Assembly (NCBI GenBank): GCA_013822765.1
Contig: PNKY01000002.1
Coordinates: forward strand, 124,001-188,000
Origin: Rhodospirillum sp.
Lineage (GTDB): Bacteria > Pseudomonadota > Alphaproteobacteria > Dongiales > Dongiaceae
Direction: 5' to 3'
DNA length: 64,000 bases
This document shows positions 28,309 through 37,198 of the stretch, piece by piece. The translations under genes were made by a program, and so were the position numbers. Within the stretch, counting starts at the first letter, position 1, and the number at the start of each line of letters is the position of its first letter. The notes beneath the pieces were generated by a model. The model was not told where the DNA came from. It did not search any database and saw only the letters and a program-made list of their open reading frames with translations.

Positions 28309-29010
28309 ATGCGAGCCATCGGCCCATATGGTGGCGCCGCCCACTTCACCAACTCGGTTTTGTCAGGACTTCCTCGATTGATCGATGCCGCGGAGACCCA
28401 AGCGCTGAAGGCCAACCTCCGGCGCGAGGCTGGCGCGCGGCGCAAGCAGGCGCATGCCGGGCATCCGCAGGCGGGCTTGGCGCTGATGCAGCATTTTAAG
28501 CAGTCGGTCGACGTGCCGGCCGCTGCCGCCGTCTCCGGCTTCTGGCCGATGGGCGAGGAGATTGACGTCAAGCCACTATTGGCGCAGCTGCATGCTTCGG
28601 GCCATCCGATCGGCTTGCCGGTGGTGGTGAAGAAAGGCCAGCCGCTAATCTTCCGCCAGTGGCATCCCGGCATGGCCTTGGTCAGCGGTGGGTTCGGCAC
28701 CGAAGTGCCGCCGCCGAGCGCGCCGGAGGTCGAGCCGCAGGTGCTAATCGTGCCGCTGCTGGCATTCGATGCCGAAGGCTATCGCCTCGGCTATGGCGGC
28801 GGCTTTTATGACCGCACGCTCGACAAGCTGCGCACCGGCAGCGCGGCCGATCCGATGGCGGTCGGTGTGGCTTTCTCCGCGCAGCACGTGGTCCGTGTTC
28901 CGCGCGACGACTACGACCAGCCGCTGGATTGGATCGTGACTGAGAAATCCGCGCATCATTTCGCGAGCGTTCCCGCCGAGGTGATCGCCGCCATGAATCA
29001 GGTTTGGTAG
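28309..29010 (+). CDS. 5-formyltetrahydrofolate cyclo-ligase
   Basis: 233 residues from the ATG at 28309 (GAGGATC upstream); a TTG at 28378 would give a more typical 210 residues. Family motifs: LRREAGARRKQ near the N-terminus, FWPMGEEIDVKPLL, and the C-terminal ATP/folate site VPLLAFDAEGYRLGYGGGFYDRTL. The enzyme converts 5-formyl-THF to 5,10-methenyl-THF. It follows the 6S RNA locus, as in many proteobacteria, and may be co-processed with it. Confidence 0.9.
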   Translation: MRAIGPYGGAAHFTNSVLSGLPRLIDAAETQALKANLRREAGARRKQAHAGHPQAGLALMQHFKQSVDVPAAAAVSGFWPMGEEIDVKPLLAQLHASGHPIGLPVVVKKGQPLIFRQWHPGMALVSGGFGTEVPPPSAPEVEPQVLIVPLLAFDAEGYRLGYGGGFYDRTLDKLRTGSAADPMAVGVAFSAQHVVRVPRDDYDQPLDWIVTEKSAHHFASVPAEVIAAMNQVW

Positions 29011-29012
29011 CC

Positions 29013-29828
29013 ATGCGTCTGTTGTTCTGCGGCGACATCGTGGGAAGGGCCGGGCGCGACGTCATCGTCGAGCGCCTGCCGGCTTTGAAACGCGATCACA
29101 AGATCGATTTCGTGGTGGCGAACGGCGAGAACGCCGCTGGCGGCTTCGGCATCACCAAGAAGATCTGCGACGATCTTTATGGCGCCGGCGTCGACTGCGT
29201 CACCACCGGCAATCACGTCTGGGATCAGAAGGAAACGATCGGCTTCATCGGCAACGATGCGCGCCTGCTGCGGCCGAGCAACTTCCCCGCCGGCACGCCG
29301 GGCAAGGGCGCCGGCATCTATCCGACCGCCAAGGGCAAGAAGGTCGGCGTCATCAACCTGATGGGCCGCCTGTTCATGGACCCGCTCGACGATCCGTTCC
29401 AGCAGATCGACCAGCTGCTGAACGGACACCGCCTGGGCGGCAATTGTGACGCCATCATCCTCGACTTCCACGGCGAGGCGACCAGCGAGAAGATGGCGAT
29501 GGGCCACGTGGTCGACGGCCGCGTCAGCCTGTGCGTCGGTACACATACGCACGTGCCGACTGCCGACCACATGATCCTCGTCAAGGGCACCGCCTATCAG
29601 TCCGACGCCGGCATGTGCGGCGATTACGATTCCGTCATCGGCATGGACAAGGCGATGCCGATCGCCCGCTTCACCCGCAAGATGCCGACCGAGCGCTTGT
29701 CTGCCGCGAATGGTCCCGGCACGTTGTGCGCGGTGCTGGTGGAAACGGATGATGCGACTGGGCTGGCGAAGAGCGTGCAGCCGGTGCGGCTGGGCGGGAA
29801 GCTCAGTCAGAGCGCACCGACCAGCTAG
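29013..29828 (+). CDS. YmdB-family metallophosphoesterase
   Basis: 271 residues from the ATG at 29013, chosen over an overlapping TTG at 29004. It carries the TIGR00282-type pattern: FCGDIVGRAGRD, ANGENAAGGFGIT, TTGNHVWDQKE, LDFHGEATSEK and GTHTHVPTADHMIL, with the di-metal site residues. Homologues are 2',3'-cyclic nucleotide phosphodiesterases affecting motility and biofilm. It starts 2 bp after the cyclo-ligase stop. Confidence 0.92.
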   Translation: MRLLFCGDIVGRAGRDVIVERLPALKRDHKIDFVVANGENAAGGFGITKKICDDLYGAGVDCVTTGNHVWDQKETIGFIGNDARLLRPSNFPAGTPGKGAGIYPTAKGKKVGVINLMGRLFMDPLDDPFQQIDQLLNGHRLGGNCDAIILDFHGEATSEKMAMGHVVDGRVSLCVGTHTHVPTADHMILVKGTAYQSDAGMCGDYDSVIGMDKAMPIARFTRKMPTERLSAANGPGTLCAVLVETDDATGLAKSVQPVRLGGKLSQSAPTS

Positions 29829-29855
29829 CGCGCTTCCCTGCCGCCCTCTCCCATG

Positions 29856-29935
29856 TCATTCCGGCCTTGAGCCGGGATCCATCGATCAACCGCACGGGCG
29901 ACTGCGGAATGGACCCCGGCTCAAGGCCGGGGTGA
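29856..29935. repeat. Dispersed intergenic palindrome
   Basis: Two 26-bp arms (29856-29881 and 29910-29935) are inverted copies with about 23 of 26 matches, centred on CCGGCCTTGAGCCGGG and CCCGGCTCAAGGCCGGGG, separated by 28 bp. The sequence matches a palindromic intergenic repeat style common in alphaproteobacterial genomes. It sits between convergent genes and could also stop transcription. Confidence 0.75.
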
Positions 29936-29964
29936 CGGATTGAGATGCGGCAAGAGAGATGCTC

Positions 29965-30309
29965 CTATCCGTGCTTGACGCGCGAGTCTTTGGGCGCTTC
30001 CGCTCTCTCCTTCATCCCATAGTCGCGCACCACGCTTGCGATGCGCAGGCGATAGTCCGCGAAGATGCCGCCGCGGCCCTTGGCTTGCGCGGCGCGGTGC
30101 TGTTCCAGGTTGCGCCATTGCGCGACCGCTGTCTCGTCGCGCCAGAAGGAGAGGGAGAGGATTTTGCCCTTGTCCGTCAGGCTCTCGAAGCGCTCGACCG
30201 AGATGAAGCCGTCGATCTTCTCTAGCTGAGGCTTCAGCGTGGCGGCGAGGTCGAAATAGCCGCTGCGGTGATCGGGATGAGGCCAGACCTCGAAAATGAC
30301 GGCGATCAT
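29965..30309 (-). CDS. Antibiotic-biosynthesis-monooxygenase-fold protein
   Basis: 114 residues, overlapping the P450 stop by 4 bp. A single ferredoxin-like ABM domain is visible (VIFEVWPHPDHRSGYFDLA, IDGFISVERFES, ILSLSFWRDETAVAQWRNLEQH). Such proteins are cofactor-free oxygenases or haem-degrading or unknown enzymes. Coupling to the P450 suggests a shared substrate or pathway; this is inference. Confidence 0.82.
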   Translation of the reverse strand: MIAVIFEVWPHPDHRSGYFDLAATLKPQLEKIDGFISVERFESLTDKGKILSLSFWRDETAVAQWRNLEQHRAAQAKGRGGIFADYRLRIASVVRDYGMKERAEAPKDSRVKHG

Positions 30310-31502
30310 GCGGCGCCTCCGAATAATGGAATGCGGCTGTTGACGGACCTTCGATACGCGACCGGGCCGGACAGCGCAGCGATGTCGAGGCCGTGCGTCG
30401 TCAGCGCCTGGATGCCGGCGGCGGCGATCGCGGTGGCGATCGCCTGGCCGGCACAGGCGTGGCGGCCGGCGCCGAAGGTGAAGCTGCTGCGGTCGGCGCG
30501 GTCCGGATCGAACACATGCGGGCGCTCGCAACGCGCCGGATCGCGGTTGGCGGCCGCCAGCACGACCAGGATCTGATCGCCCGGTTTCAGGATCTGCTCC
30601 GCGATCGTGCAATCCTCGGCAACAAAGCGGCGGGTGTTGTGCACCGAGGGATCATGGCGCACCACCTCCTCGATCACGCGCTGGAGCAGAGCGTCGTCGC
30701 TGGCCACCCGGCGGCGGAGCTGCGGCTGGCCCGCCAGCGCCAACAGCGCGTTGCCGATCAGCCCCGCGGTCGCTTCGTAGGTCTGCGACATGAAGCCGAC
30801 GAGATTGGCCAGCACTGCATCGCTGGTATCGAGACCGAGGTCGCGCAATCGCTCGACATGGGCGGCAAGGCCGCCGTGACTGCTCCGCCGCCATTCATCG
30901 CGCAGCAGCTGCAGCAATGACTCGGCGGCCCGATTGCTTCGCGCAATCTCGTCGGGAGTGCTGATCGGCGACAGGCAGCGCACGAAATCGCCGACCAGCG
31001 CCGCGCACTGGCCGGCCATGTCCTCGGGCAAGCCGATCAGCTGCGCGACCACGCGGACCGGCAGGGCGAAGTTGAACAGGTCGAGTCCCTGGCGGTGCTT
31101 GACAGCCAGGGTACGGGCGAGGGCGGGTGCATCGCGCCGCGCGATGGCCGTGGTTTGCGCTGGATCGAAGGCGCGGAGGCATGCGCCGACCGCCGCCTTC
31201 GCCTGCGCGTGCCGGTGTCCGTCGTTCATCCGCACTAGGTCTTTGAAAATATCGCCCGCCGGCGCGCCCTTGATGGCCGCGGGAACTGGCTCGGCCAGCG
31301 GACGCACGCGGACGGCTTCGCTCGCCAGAGTTTCGGCGACTTCCTGCGCGCCGAGCGCGACCCACAGGCCAAGCCGATGCTCCTGGTAGAACGGGCGGTA
31401 GGCGAGCAGCGCCGCGTAGTAGGGATAGGGATCGGGATGAGCGGCCGCCGTCAGCAGACTCTCTGGGAACAGCACCACTTCCTCGGACGGAGCGGGCGAC
31501 AT
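30306..31502 (-). CDS. Cytochrome P450
   Basis: 398 residues, a soluble bacterial-type P450. The haem-binding loop FTFGAGRHACAG places the thiolate Cys near residue 349. ExxR is in EEVVRHDP and the I-helix region is SQTYEATAGLIGNALLAL, where the usual AGxxT is changed. No ferredoxin or reductase gene is adjacent. Substrate unknown. Stop overlaps the ABM gene start. Confidence 0.92.
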   Translation of the reverse strand: MSPAPSEEVVLFPESLLTAAAHPDPYPYYAALLAYRPFYQEHRLGLWVALGAQEVAETLASEAVRVRPLAEPVPAAIKGAPAGDIFKDLVRMNDGHRHAQAKAAVGACLRAFDPAQTTAIARRDAPALARTLAVKHRQGLDLFNFALPVRVVAQLIGLPEDMAGQCAALVGDFVRCLSPISTPDEIARSNRAAESLLQLLRDEWRRSSHGGLAAHVERLRDLGLDTSDAVLANLVGFMSQTYEATAGLIGNALLALAGQPQLRRRVASDDALLQRVIEEVVRHDPSVHNTRRFVAEDCTIAEQILKPGDQILVVLAAANRDPARCERPHVFDPDRADRSSFTFGAGRHACAGQAIATAIAAAGIQALTTHGLDIAALSGPVAYRRSVNSRIPLFGGAA

Positions 31503-31601
31503 GACACGACCTTGCCGGCAGTTGGGAGGACCCGAGTGTCGCGCGATCAGCGCCCGGCGTCACGCAAAGACGGTTCGATCGAGGACGAACGATCCAGAAT
31601 G

Positions 31602-32033
31602 CTAGTGCGCGGTGGTGCCGGGCACAGACTTGAGTGTCTCGGGCGTGAAGCCGACCTGCTCCAGCTGGTGCAGCGTCTGCCACCCTTCGCCGAAATCCAC
31701 CACGCAGCTGAGGCCGGCGGGCGTCGTCTTGATCACGGTGAAGCTGCCGCTCTGCGCCAGATAGATTTCGATCAACGTGCCGTCGCTGGAAACGCCATGT
31801 CCCAGGATCTTTTCGCCAAATTCCGCGCGCAGCTTGTCGCCGGCGCCGTCATGCGTCATGCAGGTGCGCGGCTGCGTCATCCCGTTGGTCGCACCGGGTG
31901 TTTCCTCAAGCGTTTCCCCGGGCCGCTGGCTCTGATGCACCGGCGGGTCCGCGTAGGCGGCGCCAACGGCCAGAGCGCAGAACAGAGCGGGCGCCGCAAT
32001 AGCGCGGCCGGTCTTTGCAGCAATGTCGCGCAT
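31602..32033 (-). CDS. Secreted hypothetical protein with two cysteines
   Basis: 143 residues from the ATG at 32033, chosen because GGAGG lies about 6 nt upstream. A signal peptide (about 1-28, ending AAYA) is followed by a Pro/Gln/Gly-rich segment and a compact domain with TCMTHDG and LSCVVDFGEGWQT; the two Cys probably pair. I do not recognise a family. It is divergent from the ArsR gene with a shared upstream region of about 220 bp. Confidence 0.7.
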   Translation of the reverse strand: MRDIAAKTGRAIAAPALFCALAVGAAYADPPVHQSQRPGETLEETPGATNGMTQPRTCMTHDGAGDKLRAEFGEKILGHGVSSDGTLIEIYLAQSGSFTVIKTTPAGLSCVVDFGEGWQTLHQLEQVGFTPETLKSVPGTTAH

Positions 32034-32189
32034 TGCGACCTCCATCAACTCCCCGACCTCCATCAGCACGGCTCCCCAATGAAAAACGCCGGCCTCGGAA
32101 AAGAGTTCCGCCGCCGGGGAGGGAACGAATCCGGACAGTCCTGCGGCTCACGCATGGCTCGGGCGGGGCCTGACTGGTTTCGCTCCTGC

Positions 32190-32215
32190 CATAGTTTGGC
32201 TCCGATCAAACTATG
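32190..32215. promoter_or_regulatory. Inverted repeat upstream of the ArsR gene, possible operator
   Basis: A perfect 9-bp inverted repeat (CATAGTTTG at 32190-32198, CAAACTATG at 32207-32215) with an 8-bp spacer lies 40 bp before the ArsR start. Its place suggests an autoregulatory operator, possibly also controlling the divergent gene. Confidence 0.5.
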
Positions 32216-32255
32216 ATCTCTTGTTTCACGTTGGGTGCTTTCCTAGAGTTGTGAC

Positions 32256-32957
32256 ATGACAAAGCTGGACTATGGCGGCGGCGCGAGCCTCGAGAGCTTC
32301 GCGAAGATCATCGGCGATGCCACCCGCATCCGGATGATGCAGCTTCTGATGGAGGGCCGCGCCTTGACCGCCAAGGAGTTGGCATACGGCGCGCGGGTCG
32401 AGCCCGCCACGGCGACGCAGCATCTCCGCCGGCTGCAGGAGGGCGGGCTGGTGTCCGTGAAAGTCCAGGGGCGTCACAAATATTTCAAGCCGGCATCGCC
32501 GCAGGTGGCGGAGCTGATGGAGCTGCTGATGGTGCTGGCGCCCGACAAGGACGGCCGGGCGGTCGGCCCGCGCGTCGAGGAGCCGCTGCGCCGTGGTCGC
32601 ATGTGCTACGACCACCTCGCGGGCGAGCTCGGCATCGGCATCACCGAGGCGCTGGTGAGGCAGGGCATCCTGCGCAAGGAGGCGGACGCTTTCGCGCTGA
32701 CCCGGCGCGGCGCGGACTGGTTCGCCGGCCTCGGGATCGACGTGGACGCCGCCCGCGCCCTGCGCCGCAAGTTCGCCGCCACCTGCCTCGACTGGAGCGA
32801 GCGCCGCGACCATCTAGGTGGCGCACTCGGCGCCGCGCTTGCCGAGCGGCTGGTCGATCTCGGCTGGATCGCCCGCAAGCGCAACAGCCGCGCGGTGAGC
32901 GTGACGGAGGCGGGGCGGCGCAAGCTGGCGGAGGAGTTCAAGCTGGATCTGTCATGA
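32256..32957 (+). CDS. ArsR-family transcriptional regulator
   Basis: 233 residues with an N-terminal winged helix-turn-helix (about 10-95: FAKIIGDATRIRMMQLLMEG, TAKELAYGARVEPATATQHLRRLQEGGLV, GRHKYFKPASPQV) of the ArsR/SmtB family, and a C-terminal extension of about 120 residues containing a second winged-helix-like region. A single Cys occurs in MCYDHL; the metal-binding pair of classical ArsR is not obvious, so a metabolite or other signal is likely. An SRPBCC gene follows, a known ArsR partner arrangement. Confidence 0.88.
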   Translation: MTKLDYGGGASLESFAKIIGDATRIRMMQLLMEGRALTAKELAYGARVEPATATQHLRRLQEGGLVSVKVQGRHKYFKPASPQVAELMELLMVLAPDKDGRAVGPRVEEPLRRGRMCYDHLAGELGIGITEALVRQGILRKEADAFALTRRGADWFAGLGIDVDAARALRRKFAATCLDWSERRDHLGGALGAALAERLVDLGWIARKRNSRAVSVTEAGRRKLAEEFKLDLS

Positions 32958-33039
32958 TCGCCTGAACGCGGCCGCGTGCAACCTGCTTGCGGAATCCAGC
33001 GGAAGGGCGTGGAATGATCCGTGCTACGCGGAGGCGGTC

Positions 33040-33531
33040 ATGAGCAAGCATGAAAAGCCCGGCTTCTCCTATGTCACCTATATCGGCGCGGCGCCGGATC
33101 GGGTCTGGCAGGCGCTGACCGATGGCGCGTTGACCCGGCAATATTGGTATGGCCGGCGCGTGGAGTGCGACTGGAAGGTCGGATCGACGGTCACCTTCTG
33201 GTACGAGGTCGATGGCGCCGAAGCGGTCAGCGACCGCGGGATCGTGCTGGAGAGCAAGCCGCCGCGGCATCTCTCCTACACCTTCCATGTCGAGTTCATC
33301 GACGAACTGCTGGACGAGCACCCTTCGCGCGTCACCTTCGATCTCGAGCCGGTCGGCGACGAGACCAAGCTCACGCTGACCCACGACGAGTTCGAACCGA
33401 AGAGCCAGGTGCTCGAGGGCTGCCGCACCGGCTGGCCCGCCATCCTCAGCAGCCTCAAGAGCCTAGTGGAGACGGGAGAGCCATTGGCGGTGTCATCCGT
33501 CGCCGCGGCCGCGAAAGCCGCGGCCGCTTAG
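33040..33531 (+). CDS. SRPBCC (AHSA1-type) domain protein
   Basis: 163 residues of the START/Bet v1-like fold as in AHSA1 proteins: YIGAAPDRVWQALTDGALTRQYW, KVGSTVTFWYEVDG, RLTLTHDEFE-like LTLTHDEF, and GWPAILSSLKSLVETG. These bind hydrophobic ligands in a cavity. ArsR-SRPBCC pairs are common and usually co-regulated. The C-terminus is a simple Ala-Lys tail encoded by a GC-rich palindrome. Confidence 0.88.
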   Translation: MSKHEKPGFSYVTYIGAAPDRVWQALTDGALTRQYWYGRRVECDWKVGSTVTFWYEVDGAEAVSDRGIVLESKPPRHLSYTFHVEFIDELLDEHPSRVTFDLEPVGDETKLTLTHDEFEPKSQVLEGCRTGWPAILSSLKSLVETGEPLAVSSVAAAAKAAAA

Positions 33532-33583
33532 TTGGTCGCATTTTCGGCGCCGACCCGGCGTCCATCTCGGGGGAAAATCCAGC

Positions 33584-35305
33584 TCACTTCTTGCACACGA
33601 TCTCGTCGAACACCTTGCACTTGCTCTTCGTGCAGAACTGCCCATCGAGCCGGGCGGCCTTGCCTTTCCGGGTCTCGGTGTCGACCTTGGTGACATCGGT
33701 GAAGCCCTGCTGCTGGCAAAAGGCGAGGGCAACCGCCTTGTTGGTCGATCCGCCGCAATCGTCGCCGTCCAGCTTCTCGCACGCGAACAGGCGATGACCG
33801 GCGTTGGTCGTCGGCCCGCTATAGTGCTTGGAAGCTGGCGTCGCGGCAGGCGGACTGGGATCGGCGACCAGCGGCCCGTCGGGATTGGCGACCAGCGGCC
33901 CGGCCGTGGCCGGCACCGGCGGCGGGAACACGAACAGCACGTTGGAGGCCATGCCGTAGACGTGGCCGAACGGACCGATCGCCGGCGTGAAGGTGCCGCC
34001 GCCGACCCAGAAGATCTCCGCGCGCTTCTCCCAGGTGCTGGGATCGTAGGTGAGGAACGAGCCTGCGGTGGACACGAACAGGTGCGTGCGCGAGGCCGCA
34101 GCCGAGACGATGGATTCGCCGGGCAGCGGCACGGTGCGCTCCTGGCTCTTGCCGTTGAGGATCGTCATTTGCCGGCGGAGCTCGACGATCGCCGTGCGCC
34201 CGTCCGCCAGGCGCGTGGCGGGAGCATAAGAGAACGGCCCCTTGATCGGCTGCCAGGCTACCATGTTGGGGCCGAGGAAGGCGATCGAGCCTCTGCCTTT
34301 CTCGCCGGACGTTGCGATCACGGTGTGGCCGTCGGCCATCACCATGGGCGTCGACAGCAGCGAGCGGCTCTCGTCATGCACGCGGAACAGCTCGCGGAAC
34401 TCGCGGTTGGAAAAGGAATAGCCGACGAAGTCCTGGAACTGGTTGGACACCAGGATGAAGGGCTCGATGACGCTGCTGTAGCGGACGATCGCGACCCCGG
34501 GCCGCGGCGCCACCGTGCCGTCCGGCAGCTTGGTCGCCGGATCCTCGACATATTCGCCGCCGCTCGGATTGAAGTCGGGGCCGATGAGACAGCCCAGGTT
34601 CACCAGCGGGATCAAGCACCACGACGGCAGGTCGCTGCCGCCGGTGACCTGGTAAACCACGGTCTTGACCTTGACGGTGTCGAGGGTTGCTCCGGTGGTC
34701 GAAATTGCGACGAGGTTGGTGTCGTAGCCGCCGGTCAGGCGGTTCTTGTGGTCGAACGGCACGATCACCACGTCGGATTCGCCGGGAATGCGCCAGAGGT
34801 TGGGCGGGGCGCTGGAGGTAGGTCCGTCGAAGGCGTTGGGGAAGCGCGTCTCCCACGCCAGCGCACCGGTGGGCGTGAACTTGTAGAGGCTGGTGTCGTA
34901 GCGGGTCAGCGGCGGATTCACCTGCTGATTCTTCACCGTGCGCGTGCCGACCACGTAGACCGAGCCGTCGCTGCCCACGAGCGGAGCCGCAACGATGGAA
35001 AATCCTGGCGTGATCCCCAGCGTCCACTTGCGCGTGCCGTCCGGCTGCAGCGCGATGAGCTGCCCTTCTTTGTTGCCGAGATAGACGGTGCCGTCCGGCG
35101 CGATCGCGGGGCCCGCGCCGGCGGCGAAGGTGCCGATGCTAGGGACCGTGCGCGGCGCCGCGGCCGGCACGGTGTCGACGTCGGCAAAGCCGCTGTTGGC
35201 ACCGTCGGCATGCGGCCGTTCCCAGGCGGACGCGCCGGTCGCGGCGACCGTACTCAGGAATGCCGCCGCGAGGATGCGGCGGCATGATGAGACTGCCCTC
35301 TTCAT
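33584..35305 (-). CDS. Secreted PQQ-like beta-propeller with six-Cys tail (paralogue 1)
   Basis: 573 residues, ATG at 35305, 16 bp after the stop of paralogue 2 and likely co-transcribed with it. Signal peptide (about 1-27), then the shared WERPHADGANSGFADV entry motif and PQQ-like blades (IAPDGTVYLGNKEGQLIAL, SDGSVYVVGT, AIGPFGHVYGMASN). A Pro-rich linker leads to the tail of about 70 residues with six Cys: FACEKLDGDDCG, FCQQQGF, DGQFC, SKCKVFDEIVC. It is the most divergent tail of the five: the VDSKK block is lost. Quinoprotein catalytic residues are not evident, so it is probably a binding or structural propeller. Function unknown. Confidence 0.85.
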   Translation of the reverse strand: MKRAVSSCRRILAAAFLSTVAATGASAWERPHADGANSGFADVDTVPAAAPRTVPSIGTFAAGAGPAIAPDGTVYLGNKEGQLIALQPDGTRKWTLGITPGFSIVAAPLVGSDGSVYVVGTRTVKNQQVNPPLTRYDTSLYKFTPTGALAWETRFPNAFDGPTSSAPPNLWRIPGESDVVIVPFDHKNRLTGGYDTNLVAISTTGATLDTVKVKTVVYQVTGGSDLPSWCLIPLVNLGCLIGPDFNPSGGEYVEDPATKLPDGTVAPRPGVAIVRYSSVIEPFILVSNQFQDFVGYSFSNREFRELFRVHDESRSLLSTPMVMADGHTVIATSGEKGRGSIAFLGPNMVAWQPIKGPFSYAPATRLADGRTAIVELRRQMTILNGKSQERTVPLPGESIVSAAASRTHLFVSTAGSFLTYDPSTWEKRAEIFWVGGGTFTPAIGPFGHVYGMASNVLFVFPPPVPATAGPLVANPDGPLVADPSPPAATPASKHYSGPTTNAGHRLFACEKLDGDDCGGSTNKAVALAFCQQQGFTDVTKVDTETRKGKAARLDGQFCTKSKCKVFDEIVCKK

Positions 35306-35321
35306 GTGTTTGCTATTCCCC

Positions 35322-37067
35322 TCACATTTCGCAAGCGATCGTGTCGAACACCTTGCACTTGTTCTTGGAGCAGAACCTTCCGTCGAGGGTCTCGGCCTTC
35401 ACCTTCTTGCTGTCGACATCGTAGTCCTTGACCTTCGGATAGCCCTGCTTCTGGCACCAGGCGAGTGAGATGTCCTTGTGATCGCCCTTGCCGCAATCGT
35501 CCTGGTCCAGTTCCTCGCAGGCAAACAGGTGATTGCCGTTGGTTGTCATGGGCGGCTGGTACGTCTGCTCTTGTGGTTGCGTGGTCGCGGGATCGGGGTT
35601 GGTTGCGACCGTCAGGCCGCTCTGCGGCTGGCGTATGGTCGTGTCGACGCTAAGCTTCGGCGGGAACACGAACAGGATATTAGAGGCGATCGCATAGACG
35701 TGTCCCTTCGGGCCGATCACCGGCGGGTTCAGCCCGCCGCCGACCCAGGGGAAGCGTGCCACCTCCGCCAGCGAGTTCGTGTCGTACGTGACGAAGCCGT
35801 CCGTGCCCGAGACGAAGAGGTGAGTCCGCGATGCCGCTGCGGATGCGATCGACCGGCCGGCACCTTGCATACCGTTGAATGGCTTGCCATCCTTCACGAT
35901 GACTACGCCGCCGGCGCCATCGACCACCGCGACCCGGCCGTCGGCCATGCGCGTCGGCGCGGCCTGCGTGGCGACCACCAGAGCGACCGGCGCGATCTTG
36001 TTGCCGTTCGGCCCTGCGAAAGCGATCCGGCCGCCGCTCGCCGGTGTTTCCGCCCCGATGTTGTCCCGTTCCAGCCCCTGAACGCCGATCAAGCTGTGGC
36101 CGTCGGGCAGGATCATGGGTGGCGTGCGCATGAACCCATTGTTGTCATGCACGCGGAAGGTCTCGGTAAGCCGCTGGCTGGAGAAGGTATAGCCGACCAG
36201 GTCCTTGTAGTGATCCGACACCAGGATGAAGGGCGTGCCGCCGCCGGCGAACGTGAAGATGCCGACACCGGGAGCGGGCGCTGTCTTCAACAGCGGTCCC
36301 GAGCTGGGCGGGGTGTACTCTCGGGCGCCGAGGCACACGCCCCACCCGAGGACCGGAACCAGGCATGACGCATCCATCCAGCTTGGCCGGCCTGAACCGC
36401 CGAAAGTCTGAGGTGTGATGTTGATGACGACCTTGTCGTCGAGCACTTGGCCGGTGAGCGAGAAGGCGATCAGCCTGACCGAGTATCCGCCGGTAACCTT
36501 ATTGCGGTAGGCAGCAGGGATCATAATGGCTTCGGCGCTGCCGGATCGCCAGATGTTCGGCGGACTGAGTGCAGCGGGTCCGACTTCGCCGTGTTGCGGA
36601 AAGGCGATCTGGTTCAGCCACGCGCCGGTGCTGGTGAAGTGATGCAAGGTCGCGCTGGCGACACGCGCATCGGGCCTGTTCTCCCGCTCGACCCCGACGC
36701 CGATCACATAGACCGATCCATCGGACGAGATCACGGGCGAGGCGACGATGGACTGCCCGGGTGTGATATCGCGACTCCAGAACGGGCTTCCGTCGGCATG
36801 GAGCGCGACCAGCTTGCCTTCGATCGTCCCGACATAGACGGTGCCATCGAGCGCGACGACCGGTCCTGCGCCGGGCGCGAACTTTCCCAGGCCGGGCACC
36901 GAGAGCGACCCTTTGCCGGCGGGGGCAGTCACGACATTGGCAAAGCCGCTGTTGTCGCGGTTGCCGTGGGCGAACTCCCACGCCGATGCTGGTGTGCCCG
37001 CCAAGGCGACGGCACCCACAGCGCAAAGAGCGATCAATCGCGTGACGGAAAAGTTTCGCAGCATCAT
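35322..37067 (-). CDS. Secreted PQQ-like beta-propeller with six-Cys tail (paralogue 2)
   Basis: 581 residues, ATG at 37067 after GGAGG with a 7-nt spacer (the next codon is also ATG). Signal peptide (about 1-28, ending PASA), AHGNRDNSGFANV, propeller blades (VALDGTVYVGTIEGKLVAL, ITPGQSIVASPVISSDGSVYVIG, IGPKGHVYAIASNILFVFPP), a Pro/Thr/Gln linker and the six-Cys tail (FACEELDQDDCGKGD, WCQKQGY, VDSKKVKAETLDGRFC, KCKVFDTIAC). Its 5' leader shares the GGAGGCTGAC-type start region with paralogue 4. Predicted periplasmic or surface protein; role unknown. Confidence 0.87.
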   Translation of the reverse strand: MMLRNFSVTRLIALCAVGAVALAGTPASAWEFAHGNRDNSGFANVVTAPAGKGSLSVPGLGKFAPGAGPVVALDGTVYVGTIEGKLVALHADGSPFWSRDITPGQSIVASPVISSDGSVYVIGVGVERENRPDARVASATLHHFTSTGAWLNQIAFPQHGEVGPAALSPPNIWRSGSAEAIMIPAAYRNKVTGGYSVRLIAFSLTGQVLDDKVVINITPQTFGGSGRPSWMDASCLVPVLGWGVCLGAREYTPPSSGPLLKTAPAPGVGIFTFAGGGTPFILVSDHYKDLVGYTFSSQRLTETFRVHDNNGFMRTPPMILPDGHSLIGVQGLERDNIGAETPASGGRIAFAGPNGNKIAPVALVVATQAAPTRMADGRVAVVDGAGGVVIVKDGKPFNGMQGAGRSIASAAASRTHLFVSGTDGFVTYDTNSLAEVARFPWVGGGLNPPVIGPKGHVYAIASNILFVFPPKLSVDTTIRQPQSGLTVATNPDPATTQPQEQTYQPPMTTNGNHLFACEELDQDDCGKGDHKDISLAWCQKQGYPKVKDYDVDSKKVKAETLDGRFCSKNKCKVFDTIACEM

Positions 37068-37170
37068 TGGTCAGCCTCCCCAATGCCATCGGAACAGAAA
37101 CCCAGCCTGGACCCGTCCCGCGCCGGACGAGCTCGCTGGGTTGTCACTCTCAACTTAAGTACGTCCGATC

Positions 37171-37192
37171 TGCATCGCGTAGGAGCGATGCA
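37171..37192. repeat. Hairpin downstream of the small ORF
   Basis: TGCATCGC (37171-37178) and GCGATGCA (37185-37192) form a perfect 8-bp stem with a 6-nt loop. It lies 6 bp after the stop of the 46-codon ORF and before paralogue 2; there is no T-run, so an mRNA-stability or regulatory role is possible. Confidence 0.55.
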
Positions 37193-37198
37193 GTAGAT

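Noticed and set aside
33794..35287. Long Arg/Gly-rich plus-strand ORF opposite propeller paralogue 1, and similar ones opposite the other paralogues
   Set aside because: Antisense shadows of the propeller genes; no motif, no start signal.
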